24,052 bases of DNA from WGMI01 sp041739275. Its GTDB lineage: Bacteria; Bacteroidota; Bacteroidia; Flavobacteriales; Schleiferiaceae. The DNA lies in NCBI GenBank assembly GCA_041739275.1, contig JBGSOF010000056.1:1-24052 (forward strand), read 5' to 3'. The notes below the pieces were generated by a model. That model ran no database searches and had not been told where the DNA came from. It saw nothing but the letters and a program-made list of their open reading frames with translations. The position numbers and the translations under genes were made by a program. How positions within the stretch are numbered: the stretch's first letter is position 1; each line of letters starts with the position of its first letter. Positions 6,680 to 14,690 of the stretch are shown here, one piece after another.

Positions 6680-7500
6680 TTTTTCTCGCCTTGATTTTGA
6701 AAGACTTCCATCACCGTTTGGCTGATCCCCATACTACTGAATCCCCCGTCGTTAAACAGATTCTGCATGGTGACCCGCTTGCTGAGATCGGAAAACAAAC
6801 TGACGCAAAGCGAAGCGCAGTCCTCGCCCGTGGCATTGCCCAGAGGAGACATTTTCTCGGCAAAATCGATAAATCCGTCAAAACCCTTGACCCCGCTGCC
6901 CGCTGTGGTGCGCGTAGGAGACTGGCTAATGGTATTGACGCGCACTTTTTTGCGCATTCCGTAATGGTAGCCAAAACTCCGAGCAATGCTTTCCAAATAG
7001 GCCTTGTTGTCGGCCATATCGCTGTAATCGGGAAAACTGCGCTGAGCGGCGATATAGCTCAAGGCCACCACACTGCCCCATTCATTGAGGGCATCGAGCT
7101 TCCAAGCGGTTTGCAAAACCTTGTGAAAACTCACCGCTGAGACATCCCAACCCTTGTGGAGCCACTCGTAATTGAGATCGGTATAGGCCCTGCCCTTGCG
7201 CACGTTGACGGACATGCCGATCGAGTGAAGGACAAAATCGAGGGGACCGCCCAGCTCTTCCATCGCTCCGGCGAACAGGGCTTCGAGTTCGGTTTCGACC
7301 GTGGCATCGGCGGGGATCACTTTAGAGCCCGTCGCCTTGGCCAGTTCATTGATCTCGCCCATGCGCATGGCGATCGGAGCGTTGGTCAAAACAAATCGAC
7401 CGCCCTGAGCGTGAACCGCTTCGGCCACCTTCCACGCAATCGAATTCGAGTCGAGCGCTCCAAAAATGATTCCCTTTTTGCCCTTCAAAAGTCCGTTCAT
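6676..7500 (-). CDS. fabI: Enoyl-[acyl-carrier-protein] reductase FabI
   Basis: FabI performs the last reduction of each fatty acid elongation cycle, converting trans-2-enoyl-ACP to acyl-ACP with NAD(P)H in the cytosol. The 274 residues fit the family. Visible features are the N-terminal Rossmann segment GKKGIIFGALDSNSIAW (7-23), the SIG motif (93-95), and the active-site region with Tyr149, Tyr159 and Lys166 in the Y-x6-K spacing that separates FabI from ordinary short-chain dehydrogenases. SPTRTTAGSGVKGF corresponds to the substrate-binding loop and FNDGGFSSMG to the C-terminal cofactor segment. It lies 48 bp downstream of recN and overlaps the next gene by ATGA. FabI is the target of triclosan-type inhibitors in many bacteria. 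Confident call. Confidence 0.95.
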   Translation of the reverse strand: MNGLLKGKKGIIFGALDSNSIAWKVAEAVHAQGGRFVLTNAPIAMRMGEINELAKATGSKVIPADATVETELEALFAGAMEELGGPLDFVLHSIGMSVNVRKGRAYTDLNYEWLHKGWDVSAVSFHKVLQTAWKLDALNEWGSVVALSYIAAQRSFPDYSDMADNKAYLESIARSFGYHYGMRKKVRVNTISQSPTRTTAGSGVKGFDGFIDFAEKMSPLGNATGEDCASLCVSLFSDLSKRVTMQNLFNDGGFSSMGISQTVMEVFQNQGEKK

Positions 7501-7548
7501 CCTGATAGTTTTGTGATTCTTGCGCCGAAATCTACAAAAACGAGGGGC

Positions 7549-9222
7549 TCAGACCGAAGCGTCCGATCCCGAATCGACCAACAAAAGTTCGGCTTGGGCC
7601 CGAGCGGCCTCGGTGAGTTCGCTGCCGCTGAGCATGCGCGCCAATTCGTCGATACGCTCGTTGTGCGAGAGTTTTCTCAAAATGGTTTGCGTTTGCCCAT
7701 TCACCACGTTCTTTTCAACCTTGAAGTGCTCGTTGCCCGCAGAAGCTATTTGAGGCAAATGGGTAATGGCGATAATATGCGCCCCCGATGCGGCCATCTT
7801 CTTTAAAACCGAGGCCATGCGGCTTGCGGTTCGCCCCGAGATCCCCGTGTCAATCTCGTCAAAAATCAGCACCGGCAAATTCCGATACCGACCCACGATC
7901 GATTTGAGCGCCAGCATCACTCGGCTGATTTCGCCCCCGGAAGCGGCTTTTCGCAGCGGAACAGGGGTTTGCCCCGGATTCGCGCTGAACAACACCTCCG
8001 AGCGATCGAGGCCCAGGGGCCCGGGTTCGGCTCGCGCATCGAGTTTCCAGTCGAAAAAGGCGCGCTCCAGCTCGAGTTCTTTCAAAGCAGACACCAGCGC
8101 TTCGAGCAAGCCGGGTATGGCCTTCATTCTGCGGTCGCTGAGCTCCTTCCCCGCCCGGTGTAAACGCGCTCGACGTTCATCGGTTAAAGCGCGAAGCTCA
8201 GAGACTCTTTGGTCGATTCCGAGGATGCGCTCAATGCGTTCACCGATTTCAGACTTCAAGACTTCGAGTTCCGCGACCCCGGCCACGCGATGCTTTTGCA
8301 AAAGCTGCCGAACAGAGTCGATGCGATTTTTCAGATGTTCCAAGCGCATGGGGTCGGGGGCGCCCATTTCGGCCTTGCGCTCGAGTTCGCGGACCAAATC
8401 GTCGAGTTCCACCAAATTGGACTCCAATCGCCCGAGCGCCATCTCGAGTTCCCGATCGAACGAAGATGCCTTTTGGATGGCCGAAATGGCTCTGAGGAGC
8501 GCCGCTCTTGCCGAAGCTTCACCCCCCGACAGGCGATCGAGTGCCTCAGAGACCGAAGAGCCGATCTGCTCGCCATGGCTCACTTGTTCAAATTCTCTTT
8601 CGAGCGCTTCAAAGTCGTCCGCCGACATTCCGACGCGTTCTAATTCAGAATGTTGATGTTCCCAATAATCGAGGTCTCTCGCTTCCGCTTTTTCGGCCTC
8701 CGCGGCTTCGAGTGCTTTGATCGATTCGCGATATTCAGAGAAACAACTTTTGTAGGTCTCGAGGAGGGGCTCCGAATTGGCTACGGCATCGAGAACGCCC
8801 AACTGGAAATCGGTTTCCAAGACCGCGAGCTGATCGTTTTGCGAATGAATGTCGACCAATGCCGACGAAAGGACTTTTAGGGTCTCGAGCTTGGCGGGCA
8901 CATCGTTGATAAAAGCCCTCGAACGCCCATTCGGCAGCACTTCTCTTCGAAAAATAGCGGGATCGAAATAATCGAGCTCATTCTCTGCAAAAAACTCTTT
9001 AAAGCGACCGTTCAAGGCAAATTCGGCCTCTACTGTGCATTTCAGCGAGGCATCTCTCAAAACCGAAGGATCCGCACGTTCTCCGAGCGCCAGAGATAAG
9101 GCTCCGAGCAAAATCGATTTGCCCGCGCCGGTTTCTCCGCTAATAACAATAAAACCCGATGGCCATTCGAGTTCAAGAAACTCAATGAGCGCATAGTTCG
9201 AGATGCGCATCGAAACGAGCAT
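7549..9222 (-). CDS. recN: DNA repair protein RecN (SMC-like ATPase)
   Basis: RecN is an SMC-family ATPase that acts early at double-strand breaks and helps RecA-dependent recombination. The 557 residues match the usual length. Walker A is GETGAGKS (29-36), the ABC signature is ASGGEISR (427-434), Walker B is VLIFDEID (451-458), and the His switch is ITHLPQ (486-491). A long charged helical region between about 150 and 370 forms the expected antiparallel coiled coil. The start MLVSMRISNYALIE aligns with the conserved RecN N-terminus, supporting the ATG at 9222 rather than the internal Met5. It begins 6 nt after the DUF4835/PorD-like gene and precedes fabI, an order often seen in Flavobacteriia. 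Confidence 0.97.
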   Translation of the reverse strand: MLVSMRISNYALIEFLELEWPSGFIVISGETGAGKSILLGALSLALGERADPSVLRDASLKCTVEAEFALNGRFKEFFAENELDYFDPAIFRREVLPNGRSRAFINDVPAKLETLKVLSSALVDIHSQNDQLAVLETDFQLGVLDAVANSEPLLETYKSCFSEYRESIKALEAAEAEKAEARDLDYWEHQHSELERVGMSADDFEALEREFEQVSHGEQIGSSVSEALDRLSGGEASARAALLRAISAIQKASSFDRELEMALGRLESNLVELDDLVRELERKAEMGAPDPMRLEHLKNRIDSVRQLLQKHRVAGVAELEVLKSEIGERIERILGIDQRVSELRALTDERRARLHRAGKELSDRRMKAIPGLLEALVSALKELELERAFFDWKLDARAEPGPLGLDRSEVLFSANPGQTPVPLRKAASGGEISRVMLALKSIVGRYRNLPVLIFDEIDTGISGRTASRMASVLKKMAASGAHIIAITHLPQIASAGNEHFKVEKNVVNGQTQTILRKLSHNERIDELARMLSGSELTEAARAQAELLLVDSGSDASV

Positions 9223-9228
9223 ATGGCC

Positions 9229-10155
9229 TCAGCGGGGTTTGCCCAGCTCTTGATAGCGCTGGCTATTGTTGGCGTCGACCAACAGCAAGGTACTTTGCAT
9301 GGCCTTGAGATCGACCGGCACTCCATCTCCAAAAACGCTGACAATTTCGAGCGACTTGGCATCCATCACCACGCCCATTAAATAGCTGTTGGGGCGCTTT
9401 TGGTGAACGACCCGCAAACCTGCGATCGAGTTGGCCATGGTGGCCTTCGCATTCTTTTGTTGGGTGGGATCGTGCAGCAGGTCAAGCCCCTGTCGATGAT
9501 AAGTATACAAGAATTCGATGAGGTTGTCGAAGGCCGGATTGAGCAGGTTATCGACCAGCCAAAAACGGTTGTTGTTGCCATCCAAGCTCCTCCAACCGCC
9601 CCCTTGAGGATCGTTTTGAGCGTTGTTGACGACCATTTGAGCCTTGGCATAATACGATTCTCCCGATCCTTTTTCGAAGGTGTCGTGATCCAGCCCGATA
9701 ATGACGAAGGCATAATAGGCGAGCACTGAGCTCAAATTCGAAAGATGGGTATTCTCGACAAACTCGATGCGGTCGTTTTCCAAATAGGTGAAGCTGAATT
9801 GCTTGTCGATGAGGTTGAGCACCGGGCTCTTGTAATTGCTGTTGAAAACCGGCCGAGAATACTGAACTTGAAGCGTGGCTTTGAAGGTGCTCACCGAGCT
9901 CTGTTCCGTAATGTTGAACACAAAACTGCATTCGATTCGCTCGTCTGCTTCGTAGCGCTCTTTCGTCCATTGAGTGTTGTTGAGATACTCTCGAACGGCC
10001 GTTTCAAGGGTCGTGAATACTTGCTTGCTGGTATTCTGAATCCCCGGACTCAGAATCTGAACTGTGGCCCTGAGTTCTTGAGCTTGAGCAACTTGAACAA
10101 GCATCAAACCAAGGGTTAGCGCGTAGAAATGAAGTGGGCTTTGTCTGAAAATCAT
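9229..10155 (-). CDS. porD: DUF4835 family protein, PorD-like type IX secretion accessory
   Basis: A 308-residue exported protein. The signal peptide ends VAQA with cleavage before Gln26, and the mature N-terminus QELRATVQILSP is characteristic of the DUF4835 family. Other family features are the Phe-rich early segment with LNNTQWT (about 58-64), ERIECSFVFNITE, and the FSFTYLENDRIEFVENTHLSNLSSVLAYYAF stretch. As I recall, current databases name this family the T9SS protein PorD, but its exact role is not well established, so I use the symbol with reservation. The gene sits between coaBC (ATGA overlap) and recN (6-nt gap), its typical genomic neighbourhood in Bacteroidota. A probable T9SS client is encoded in the same window (14691-23729). 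Confidence 0.85.
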   Translation of the reverse strand: MIFRQSPLHFYALTLGLMLVQVAQAQELRATVQILSPGIQNTSKQVFTTLETAVREYLNNTQWTKERYEADERIECSFVFNITEQSSVSTFKATLQVQYSRPVFNSNYKSPVLNLIDKQFSFTYLENDRIEFVENTHLSNLSSVLAYYAFVIIGLDHDTFEKGSGESYYAKAQMVVNNAQNDPQGGGWRSLDGNNNRFWLVDNLLNPAFDNLIEFLYTYHRQGLDLLHDPTQQKNAKATMANSIAGLRVVHQKRPNSYLMGVVMDAKSLEIVSVFGDGVPVDLKAMQSTLLLVDANNSQRYQELGKPR

Positions 10156-11348
10156 GAGAAAACGGCATCGAGGATCATACCCGCAAGTTCGGACTTCGAA
10201 ACCAAACCACTGTCGCGTTTTTCGCCACTGCGACTGATCATGAGCGCCCGATTCGTCTCTGTTCCAAAGCCCGTTTCTGAACTCGGCTGATTGAGGACAA
10301 TCCAGTCGAGGTTTTTCCGCTCCAACTTCTTCAGAGCATTCTGTTCAGGCATATCGGTCTCGAGGGCAAAACCGACTAAAACTTGGTTCTCCCCTTTCGC
10401 CTTTCCCAAGCCTGCGAGTACGTCCGGAGTCGGTTCCAATTCGATGGAACGAAACTCGAGGTCTTTTTTAATCTTCGCGGAATGCACCTGCGCGGGACGA
10501 AAATCGGCCACGGCCGCAGACATAATGGCGACATCGCACCAAGTGAAAATTTCGCTACACGCGGTGTTCATTTGCTCGGCCGTTTGAACCGACACCACTT
10601 TCGAGAGACGAGCTTTTGGAAGCTGGATCTTCATGGGCCCGTGAACCAAGACCACCTCCGCACCTCTGCGCGCTGCCTCGAGCGCGATCTCGACACCCAT
10701 TTTTCCGCTGCTGTGGTTGCCGATAAACCGAACAGGGTCAATCGGTTCGTAGGTCGGACCCGCATTGACCAGCACCTTGATGCCGTGCAAAGTTTGCGGA
10801 GTTAAGGCGCTTTTGATCGTCTCGAGCAGTTGCTCGGGTTCGGGAAGTCTGCCCTGCCCCTCTAAACCCGATGCCAAAAAACCGGACTCGGCGGGAATAA
10901 TCCGAACTCCGTCTCGCGAAACGATTTCCAAATTTCGGGCAACCGACGGGTGGGTGTACATGTCGAGATCCATGGCCGGAGCGGCCAAAACCGAACAACG
11001 CGCACTGAGGTAGGTCGCCAAGAGCAAATTATCGCTTTGCCCTGAGGCCATTTTAGCCAAAGTCGACGCGGTGAGCGGAGCGATGAGAAAGACATCTGCC
11101 CAAATCCCGAGCTCTACATGGCTGTTCCAAACCTCAGCGCCCTCCCGCTCTGCAGTATACGAGCTCAAGGCTGGATGACCGCTGAGCGTAGACAGCACCA
11201 AAGGACTCACAAACCGTTGCGCCTCTGCGGTTAACACGCAGCGCACCTCAGCGCCCTCCTTGGAGAGCAAGCGGAGTAAAAGCGGAATTTTATAAGCCGC
11301 GATTCCCCCGCAAACTCCGAGCAATACTTTTTTGCCTTTGAGGCTCAC
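10152..11348 (-). CDS. coaBC: Bifunctional phosphopantothenoylcysteine decarboxylase/phosphopantothenate-cysteine ligase CoaBC
   Basis: CoaBC couples 4'-phosphopantothenate to cysteine (CoaB) and decarboxylates the product to 4'-phosphopantetheine (CoaC, FMN-dependent) in CoA synthesis. The 398 residues span both domains. In CoaC (about 1-185) are GVCGGIAAYK (11-20), the catalytic His in NSHVELG (His77), PAMDLDMY (124-131) and SGFLASGLEGQGR (155-167). In CoaB (about 190-398) are NAGPTYEPIDPVRF (195-208), NHSSGKMG (211-218), SAAVADFRP (277-285) and the KIKKD lysines (about 292-295). The substrate-clamp region reads ASGL, without the cysteine of the E. coli ACGD motif, and PAMN is PAMD; both seem usual in Bacteroidota. 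It starts at a GTG, 3 nt after rpoZ. Confidence 0.96.
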   Translation of the reverse strand: MSLKGKKVLLGVCGGIAAYKIPLLLRLLSKEGAEVRCVLTAEAQRFVSPLVLSTLSGHPALSSYTAEREGAEVWNSHVELGIWADVFLIAPLTASTLAKMASGQSDNLLLATYLSARCSVLAAPAMDLDMYTHPSVARNLEIVSRDGVRIIPAESGFLASGLEGQGRLPEPEQLLETIKSALTPQTLHGIKVLVNAGPTYEPIDPVRFIGNHSSGKMGVEIALEAARRGAEVVLVHGPMKIQLPKARLSKVVSVQTAEQMNTACSEIFTWCDVAIMSAAVADFRPAQVHSAKIKKDLEFRSIELEPTPDVLAGLGKAKGENQVLVGFALETDMPEQNALKKLERKNLDWIVLNQPSSETGFGTETNRALMISRSGEKRDSGLVSKSELAGMILDAVFS

Positions 11349-11351
11349 TGC

Positions 11352-11696
11352 TTAAAGCGGGCTCGCTTCGCGGTCTTCGTCGTCTTCGGGTCGGCGGAAA
11401 TACACCCGGCCTTCGAGCCATTCCTGAATGGCCATCAAGGTTGGTTTTGGGAGATTCTCGTAGAATTTCGAAAGCTCAATTTGTTCTTTGTTTTCGAAAA
11501 TTTCTTCAAGAGACTCCGTGTGTACGTTGAACTCTTCGAGTTTCTCTTGAAGCTCTTGACGCACGTCCTCACCGATTTGTATGGCGCGCTTGCTCAAAAT
11601 GGCAACCGTCTCGTACACATTGCCCGTGGGTGCGTCGAGATCGGCGAGATTCATCGTCGTGGTGTTCTTTGGGGCAGGGCTTTTTTTAAAGTCCAT
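11352..11696 (-). CDS. rpoZ: DNA-directed RNA polymerase omega subunit (Bacteroidota type)
   Basis: Omega assists assembly and stability of the RNA polymerase core by binding beta'. The 114-residue product has the Bacteroidota form: MDFKKSPAPKNTT start, the PTGNVYETVAILSKRAIQIG segment (about 23-42) that corresponds to the conserved omega helix with its SKRA motif, a coiled acidic middle, and the LPKPTLMAIQEWLEGRVYFR block (about 81-100). The last 14 residues are acidic. It lies 17 nt after bamD and 3 nt before coaBC, so it is co-transcribed with them, most likely from the promoter upstream of bamD. Similarity to short omega proteins is low overall, but the context and the conserved blocks make the call good. 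Confidence 0.9.
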   Translation of the reverse strand: MDFKKSPAPKNTTTMNLADLDAPTGNVYETVAILSKRAIQIGEDVRQELQEKLEEFNVHTESLEEIFENKEQIELSKFYENLPKPTLMAIQEWLEGRVYFRRPEDDEDREASPL

Positions 11697-11713
11697 TCGA
11701 TTTTGGGGTTGAA

Positions 11714-12520
11714 TTAAAGGCGTTCTATTTTCCTCTGCGCTTCTGTCTTGATTTCTTCGCTCCGCTTGAGGTAATCGGAATTCGGATAAGCCTGAGCGAG
11801 CTCGTTTGCAGCGGTAAGGGTTTCGCGATATCGCTGTTTTTGCTTCGACTCCACACTGTTTTTGGCGAGTTCGTTCGCCGAAATCACCTTGTAAAACAAA
11901 ATGGACTCGCGGTATTCGGTGTCCGGAAAGTCGTTCAAAGTGTTCGAAAAGGCCACCGTGGCACTCTGGTACATTTCTCTTCTAAAGTACTGCTTCGCAA
12001 CCTCATACGACTTTCGCTCGAGTTTGGTTCGCATTTCGTCCATCAGCCGATTCGCTTCTTCAATTCGAGGGCTTCCGGGATGGGTGTTGACATAGAGTTG
12101 AAATTCGTTGATGGCCTTGTACGTATAGCTCTGATCGAGACTGAAGGTGGGCGATTCCAAGTAGGTACAGTAAGCCGCCATATAAGCCGCTTCGTCCGCA
12201 TACACACTGTTCGGAAAGGTCTTGTACAAATTTTTAAAGTGATAGGCTGCCAAAATGTTGTCGTGGAGCTTGTGTTGGGTTTGGGCGTAGTAGTAATACA
12301 CTTCTTCTGCCCTCTTCGAACCGCGCATCACGGTGAGCAAGTCTTCAAAAAGCGGATAACAACGATTGTAATTGCCTTTGTTGTAATACTCTATGGCCTT
12401 GGTCAGCTTATAATCGGGGTCGCTGCTCTTGAGCACTTTTTGATACTCGCTGCACGAAACCAACCCAAGCACAGCCATAAATAGCAATGCTTTGAGAAAA
12501 AACGAAAAACGAAACTTCAT
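11714..12520 (-). CDS. bamD: Outer membrane protein assembly factor BamD (lipoprotein, TPR)
   Basis: BamD is the essential lipoprotein partner of BamA in inserting beta-barrel proteins into the outer membrane. I start it at the ATG at 12520, giving 268 residues: MKFRFSFFLKALLFMAVLGL followed by the lipobox LVSC (Cys23). A longer frame opens at a TTG at 12541, but that lies at the predicted transcription start of the promoter at 12547-12575 and adds 7 residues before the signal peptide. The mature part is all-helical with TPR-like repeats, such as YNKGNYNRCYPLFEDLL, AYHFKNLYKTFPNSVYADEAAY and ANELAQAYPNSDYLKRSEE. It heads the bamD-rpoZ-coaBC-porD-recN series. Confidence 0.9.
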   Translation of the reverse strand: MKFRFSFFLKALLFMAVLGLVSCSEYQKVLKSSDPDYKLTKAIEYYNKGNYNRCYPLFEDLLTVMRGSKRAEEVYYYYAQTQHKLHDNILAAYHFKNLYKTFPNSVYADEAAYMAAYCTYLESPTFSLDQSYTYKAINEFQLYVNTHPGSPRIEEANRLMDEMRTKLERKSYEVAKQYFRREMYQSATVAFSNTLNDFPDTEYRESILFYKVISANELAKNSVESKQKQRYRETLTAANELAQAYPNSDYLKRSEEIKTEAQRKIERL

Positions 12521-12546
12521 GAAGAGACTCGAAACGTTCAAGCCGA

Positions 12547-12575
12547 CAAAGTTAATCTGTTCTTGGGCATCACAA
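12547..12575 (-). promoter_or_regulatory. Predicted Bacteroidota-type promoter for bamD
   Basis: On the minus strand TTG (12575-12573) and TAACTTTG (12554-12547) are separated by 18 nt, matching the Bacteroidota -33/-7 consensus TTG ... TAnnTTTG. The expected transcription start would fall near 12540, giving a leader of about 20 nt to the bamD ATG at 12520. The promoter lies in the 96-bp gap after the HMG-CoA lyase gene, so the downstream genes need not depend on pyrD transcription. Confidence 0.6.
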
Positions 12576-12616
12576 GCGAAGACATCGAACGAGGGTAAAA
12601 CGCCACTTTGCGGTTT

Positions 12617-13516
12617 TCAGTGTGCGGGGAAGGTGTTCAAGGCCTGATTGTAGGCATACTGAAACCGATGAACGTCGATCGGATGCGCCGCGCCTACCGA
12701 TTCGGCGAAACTGAGCAGCTTTTCGCTGGGAATGTTTCCCACGAGTTCGTCTTCGGCAAACGGACAACCGCCAAAGCCGAGCATGGCTGAATCGAATCGT
12801 CGGCATCCCGCATTCCATGCCGCTTTGAGCTTAGAATGAGACTGATCGGGACGAGCGTGCAAATGCACTCCGAGTTCAAGACCTTCAAATCCCTTGCGAG
12901 CTGAAGAATACACCGCTCCGATGCGCTCGGAATCGGCGATGCCCACGGTGTCGGAGAGCGAGATCCAATCGACTCCCAAGTCGCGGAGCAAGCCTACATA
13001 ATCCATTACTTTCTGGACGCTCCAGTCCTCGTTATAAGGATTTCCAAATGCCATGGACAAATAGACCACCAAGTGCTTTTGGGAGTTTACGCAGAGTTCC
13101 AGAAGTCTCGAAATGAGTTGAATCGAATCCTCGATACTGCTGCCGAGGTTGCGCCTTTGAAACTCTTCTGAAATCCCGAAGGGAAAACCGAGGTGGTCGA
13201 TTACTTCAAACGCTGCAGCCGCGATCGCTCCGCGCTCGTTGCCGACAATGGCGAGCAGTTCGGTCGAGGAATTTCCCTTTTCGATTTGGCGCAGGACCTC
13301 AGCCGAGTCCGCAAGTTGAGGCACGGCCTTAGGCGAGACAAAACTGGCGCAGTCGAGCACGTCAAATCCAACCTCCATGAGCCTGTTCAAATAGGCTACT
13401 TTTTCTGAAGTAGGTATAAACTGCTCAATCCCCTGCATGGCATCTCTGGGGCATTCAACAAAAAACAGTCGCTCCTTCGGGCTCATGTTCGGGCTCATGG
13501 GTTCCGTGCTCTTCAT
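12617..13516 (-). CDS. Hydroxymethylglutaryl-CoA lyase
   Basis: HMG-CoA lyase cleaves HMG-CoA to acetyl-CoA and acetoacetate, the last step of leucine breakdown. The frame is open from 13585, but I start at the ATG at 13516, which overlaps the pyrD stop as ATGA and gives 299 residues, the usual length. Motifs (numbered from this start) are ECPRDAMQ (21-28, with the conserved Arg-Asp), ASFVSPKAVPQ (57-67), SLSDTVGIA (187-195), HLHA (His218, His220), the catalytic-Cys loop GFGGCPFAE (247-255, Cys251) and GNIPSE (Asn261). The metal-site motif reads HLHA, where many family members have HxHD. In-frame alternatives at Met7 and Met11 cannot be excluded. The other possible role, a related DRE-TIM metallolyase, is less likely. 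Confidence 0.88.
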   Translation of the reverse strand: MKSTEPMSPNMSPKERLFFVECPRDAMQGIEQFIPTSEKVAYLNRLMEVGFDVLDCASFVSPKAVPQLADSAEVLRQIEKGNSSTELLAIVGNERGAIAAAAFEVIDHLGFPFGISEEFQRRNLGSSIEDSIQLISRLLELCVNSQKHLVVYLSMAFGNPYNEDWSVQKVMDYVGLLRDLGVDWISLSDTVGIADSERIGAVYSSARKGFEGLELGVHLHARPDQSHSKLKAAWNAGCRRFDSAMLGFGGCPFAEDELVGNIPSEKLLSFAESVGAAHPIDVHRFQYAYNQALNTFPAH

Positions 13517-14631
13517 GAATTCGGCTGCATAAAGCCCAGATCGGCTGTTGGTTTCGAACTTCCAAAACGGCTCTTCCAAACCCACTGCCCGGTGCTCAAA
13601 GCGTGGTTGAGTTCGTCGACTATTTTTTGAATCATCCCGGGGCCTTCGTAGACAAATCCGGTGTAGACTTGAACCAAATCAGCCCCGGCATCGAGCTTCT
13701 CAATCACATCGGTCGCGGTAAAAACCCCGCCCACCCCGACGATCACTTTTTGCTCGCCGAGCATTCCGCGCAGGCTGCGAACCACTTCGGTCGATCGCCT
13801 TTTTAGGGGTGCGCCGCTCAATCCTCCGGCTCCCATGGCCTCAACCTCAGACAACTTTGTTCTCAAACCCGTCCGTTCGATGGTCGTATTGGAAGCGATC
13901 ACTCCATTGAGCCCGAATTGAAGCACCAGTTCTGCAGCCTCAGACAAGGCCGTTTCTGTGAGATCGGGAGCCAACTTTAACAAGATTGGTTTCGACTCGA
14001 GTCGGTGGTTGAGCTCTTGCACCGAATCAAGCAAACGGCTCAGAGGTTCTCGGTCTTGAAGCGCCCGGAGACCCGGAGTATTCGGAGAGCTCACGTTTAG
14101 AGCAAAGTAGTCGACTTTGGGGCTCAGGGCTCGAATTCCTTTGAGATAGTCTTGAACCGCGTTTTCGTTGGCCGTGGTTTTGTTCTTGCCGATGTTGCCG
14201 CCCACCACACCCGATCGACGCCCCGGGATTTGGTTTGCGGCGCTTTCGACACCTCGGTTGTTGAACCCCATTCGGTTGATCAAGGCCCGGTCTTCGGGCA
14301 AACGGAACAACCTCGGCTTTTCGTTTCCGAGTTGAGGCTCGGGGGTAAGAGTCCCGACTTCCACATGGCTAAATCCCAATGCGAGAAGGGCTTGCACCAT
14401 TCGCGCATCTTTGTCGAAACCTGCCGCAAGGCCAACGGGATGACTAAAATCAAGCCCCATGAGGTTTTGACCGAGCCGCTTATCGGGGGTGCATTTATAT
14501 GCTGACTTGAGCGCAGTCAAGGCCCAAGAATGTTTCCCTGCCCATTCGAGCGATTCCGCTGCGCGGTGGTGTATCCACTCGGGATCGAACCGAAACAAAA
14601 TCGGCGCAACAACGGAGCGATAAAAATTCAT
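13513..14631 (-). CDS. pyrD: Dihydroorotate dehydrogenase (quinone), class 2
   Basis: PyrD oxidises dihydroorotate to orotate in pyrimidine synthesis, passing electrons via FMN to membrane quinone. The 372 residues include the N-terminal helices (MNFYRSVVAPILFRFDPEWIH) typical of the membrane-associated class 2 enzymes. Motifs are LAAGFDKDA (68-76), GTLTPEPQLGNEKPRLFR (93-110), INRMGFNN (118-125), NIGKN (146-150), NVSSPNTPGLR with the catalytic Ser (about 179-189), KLAPDL (219-224), NTTIER (248-253), GAGGLSG (267-273) and VGVGGV (298-303). A tail of about 20 residues after ALSTGQW is longer than in E. coli. It heads the cluster and overlaps the HMG-CoA lyase gene by ATGA. The giant protein gene ends 59 bp upstream. 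Confidence 0.96.
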   Translation of the reverse strand: MNFYRSVVAPILFRFDPEWIHHRAAESLEWAGKHSWALTALKSAYKCTPDKRLGQNLMGLDFSHPVGLAAGFDKDARMVQALLALGFSHVEVGTLTPEPQLGNEKPRLFRLPEDRALINRMGFNNRGVESAANQIPGRRSGVVGGNIGKNKTTANENAVQDYLKGIRALSPKVDYFALNVSSPNTPGLRALQDREPLSRLLDSVQELNHRLESKPILLKLAPDLTETALSEAAELVLQFGLNGVIASNTTIERTGLRTKLSEVEAMGAGGLSGAPLKRRSTEVVRSLRGMLGEQKVIVGVGGVFTATDVIEKLDAGADLVQVYTGFVYEGPGMIQKIVDELNHALSTGQWVWKSRFGSSKPTADLGFMQPNS

Positions 14632-14653
14632 AAAGCAAAACTAAGTCCCGATT

Positions 14654-14676
14654 GCCCGGGGATATGAGTCCCGGGC
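14654..14676. terminator. GC-rich hairpin between the giant gene and pyrD
   Basis: GCCCGGG (14654-14660) and CCCGGGC (14670-14676) form a perfect 7-bp stem with a 9-nt loop in the 59-bp gap after the giant gene. Read on the minus strand the stem is followed by CAATCGGGACTTAGTTTTGC, which has only a short T run. It may work as a weak terminator for the giant gene or just as a 3' stabilising hairpin. Confidence 0.5.
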
Positions 14677-14690
14677 TTCGCGAGTCCGCT

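Noticed and set aside
12521..12541. TTG start at 12541 for bamD
   Set aside because: It coincides with the predicted transcription start; the ATG at 12520 directly precedes a normal lipoprotein signal.
13517..13585. Longer N-terminus for the HMG-CoA lyase
   Set aside because: It would overlap pyrD by over 70 nt and adds 23 residues not seen in the family; the ATG at 13516 gives the usual ATGA coupling and length.
14636..14643. TAGTTTTG (minus strand) as a -7 promoter box for pyrD
   Set aside because: It ends 5 nt before the pyrD ATG, so transcription would begin inside the gene, and no -33 TTG lies at proper distance.
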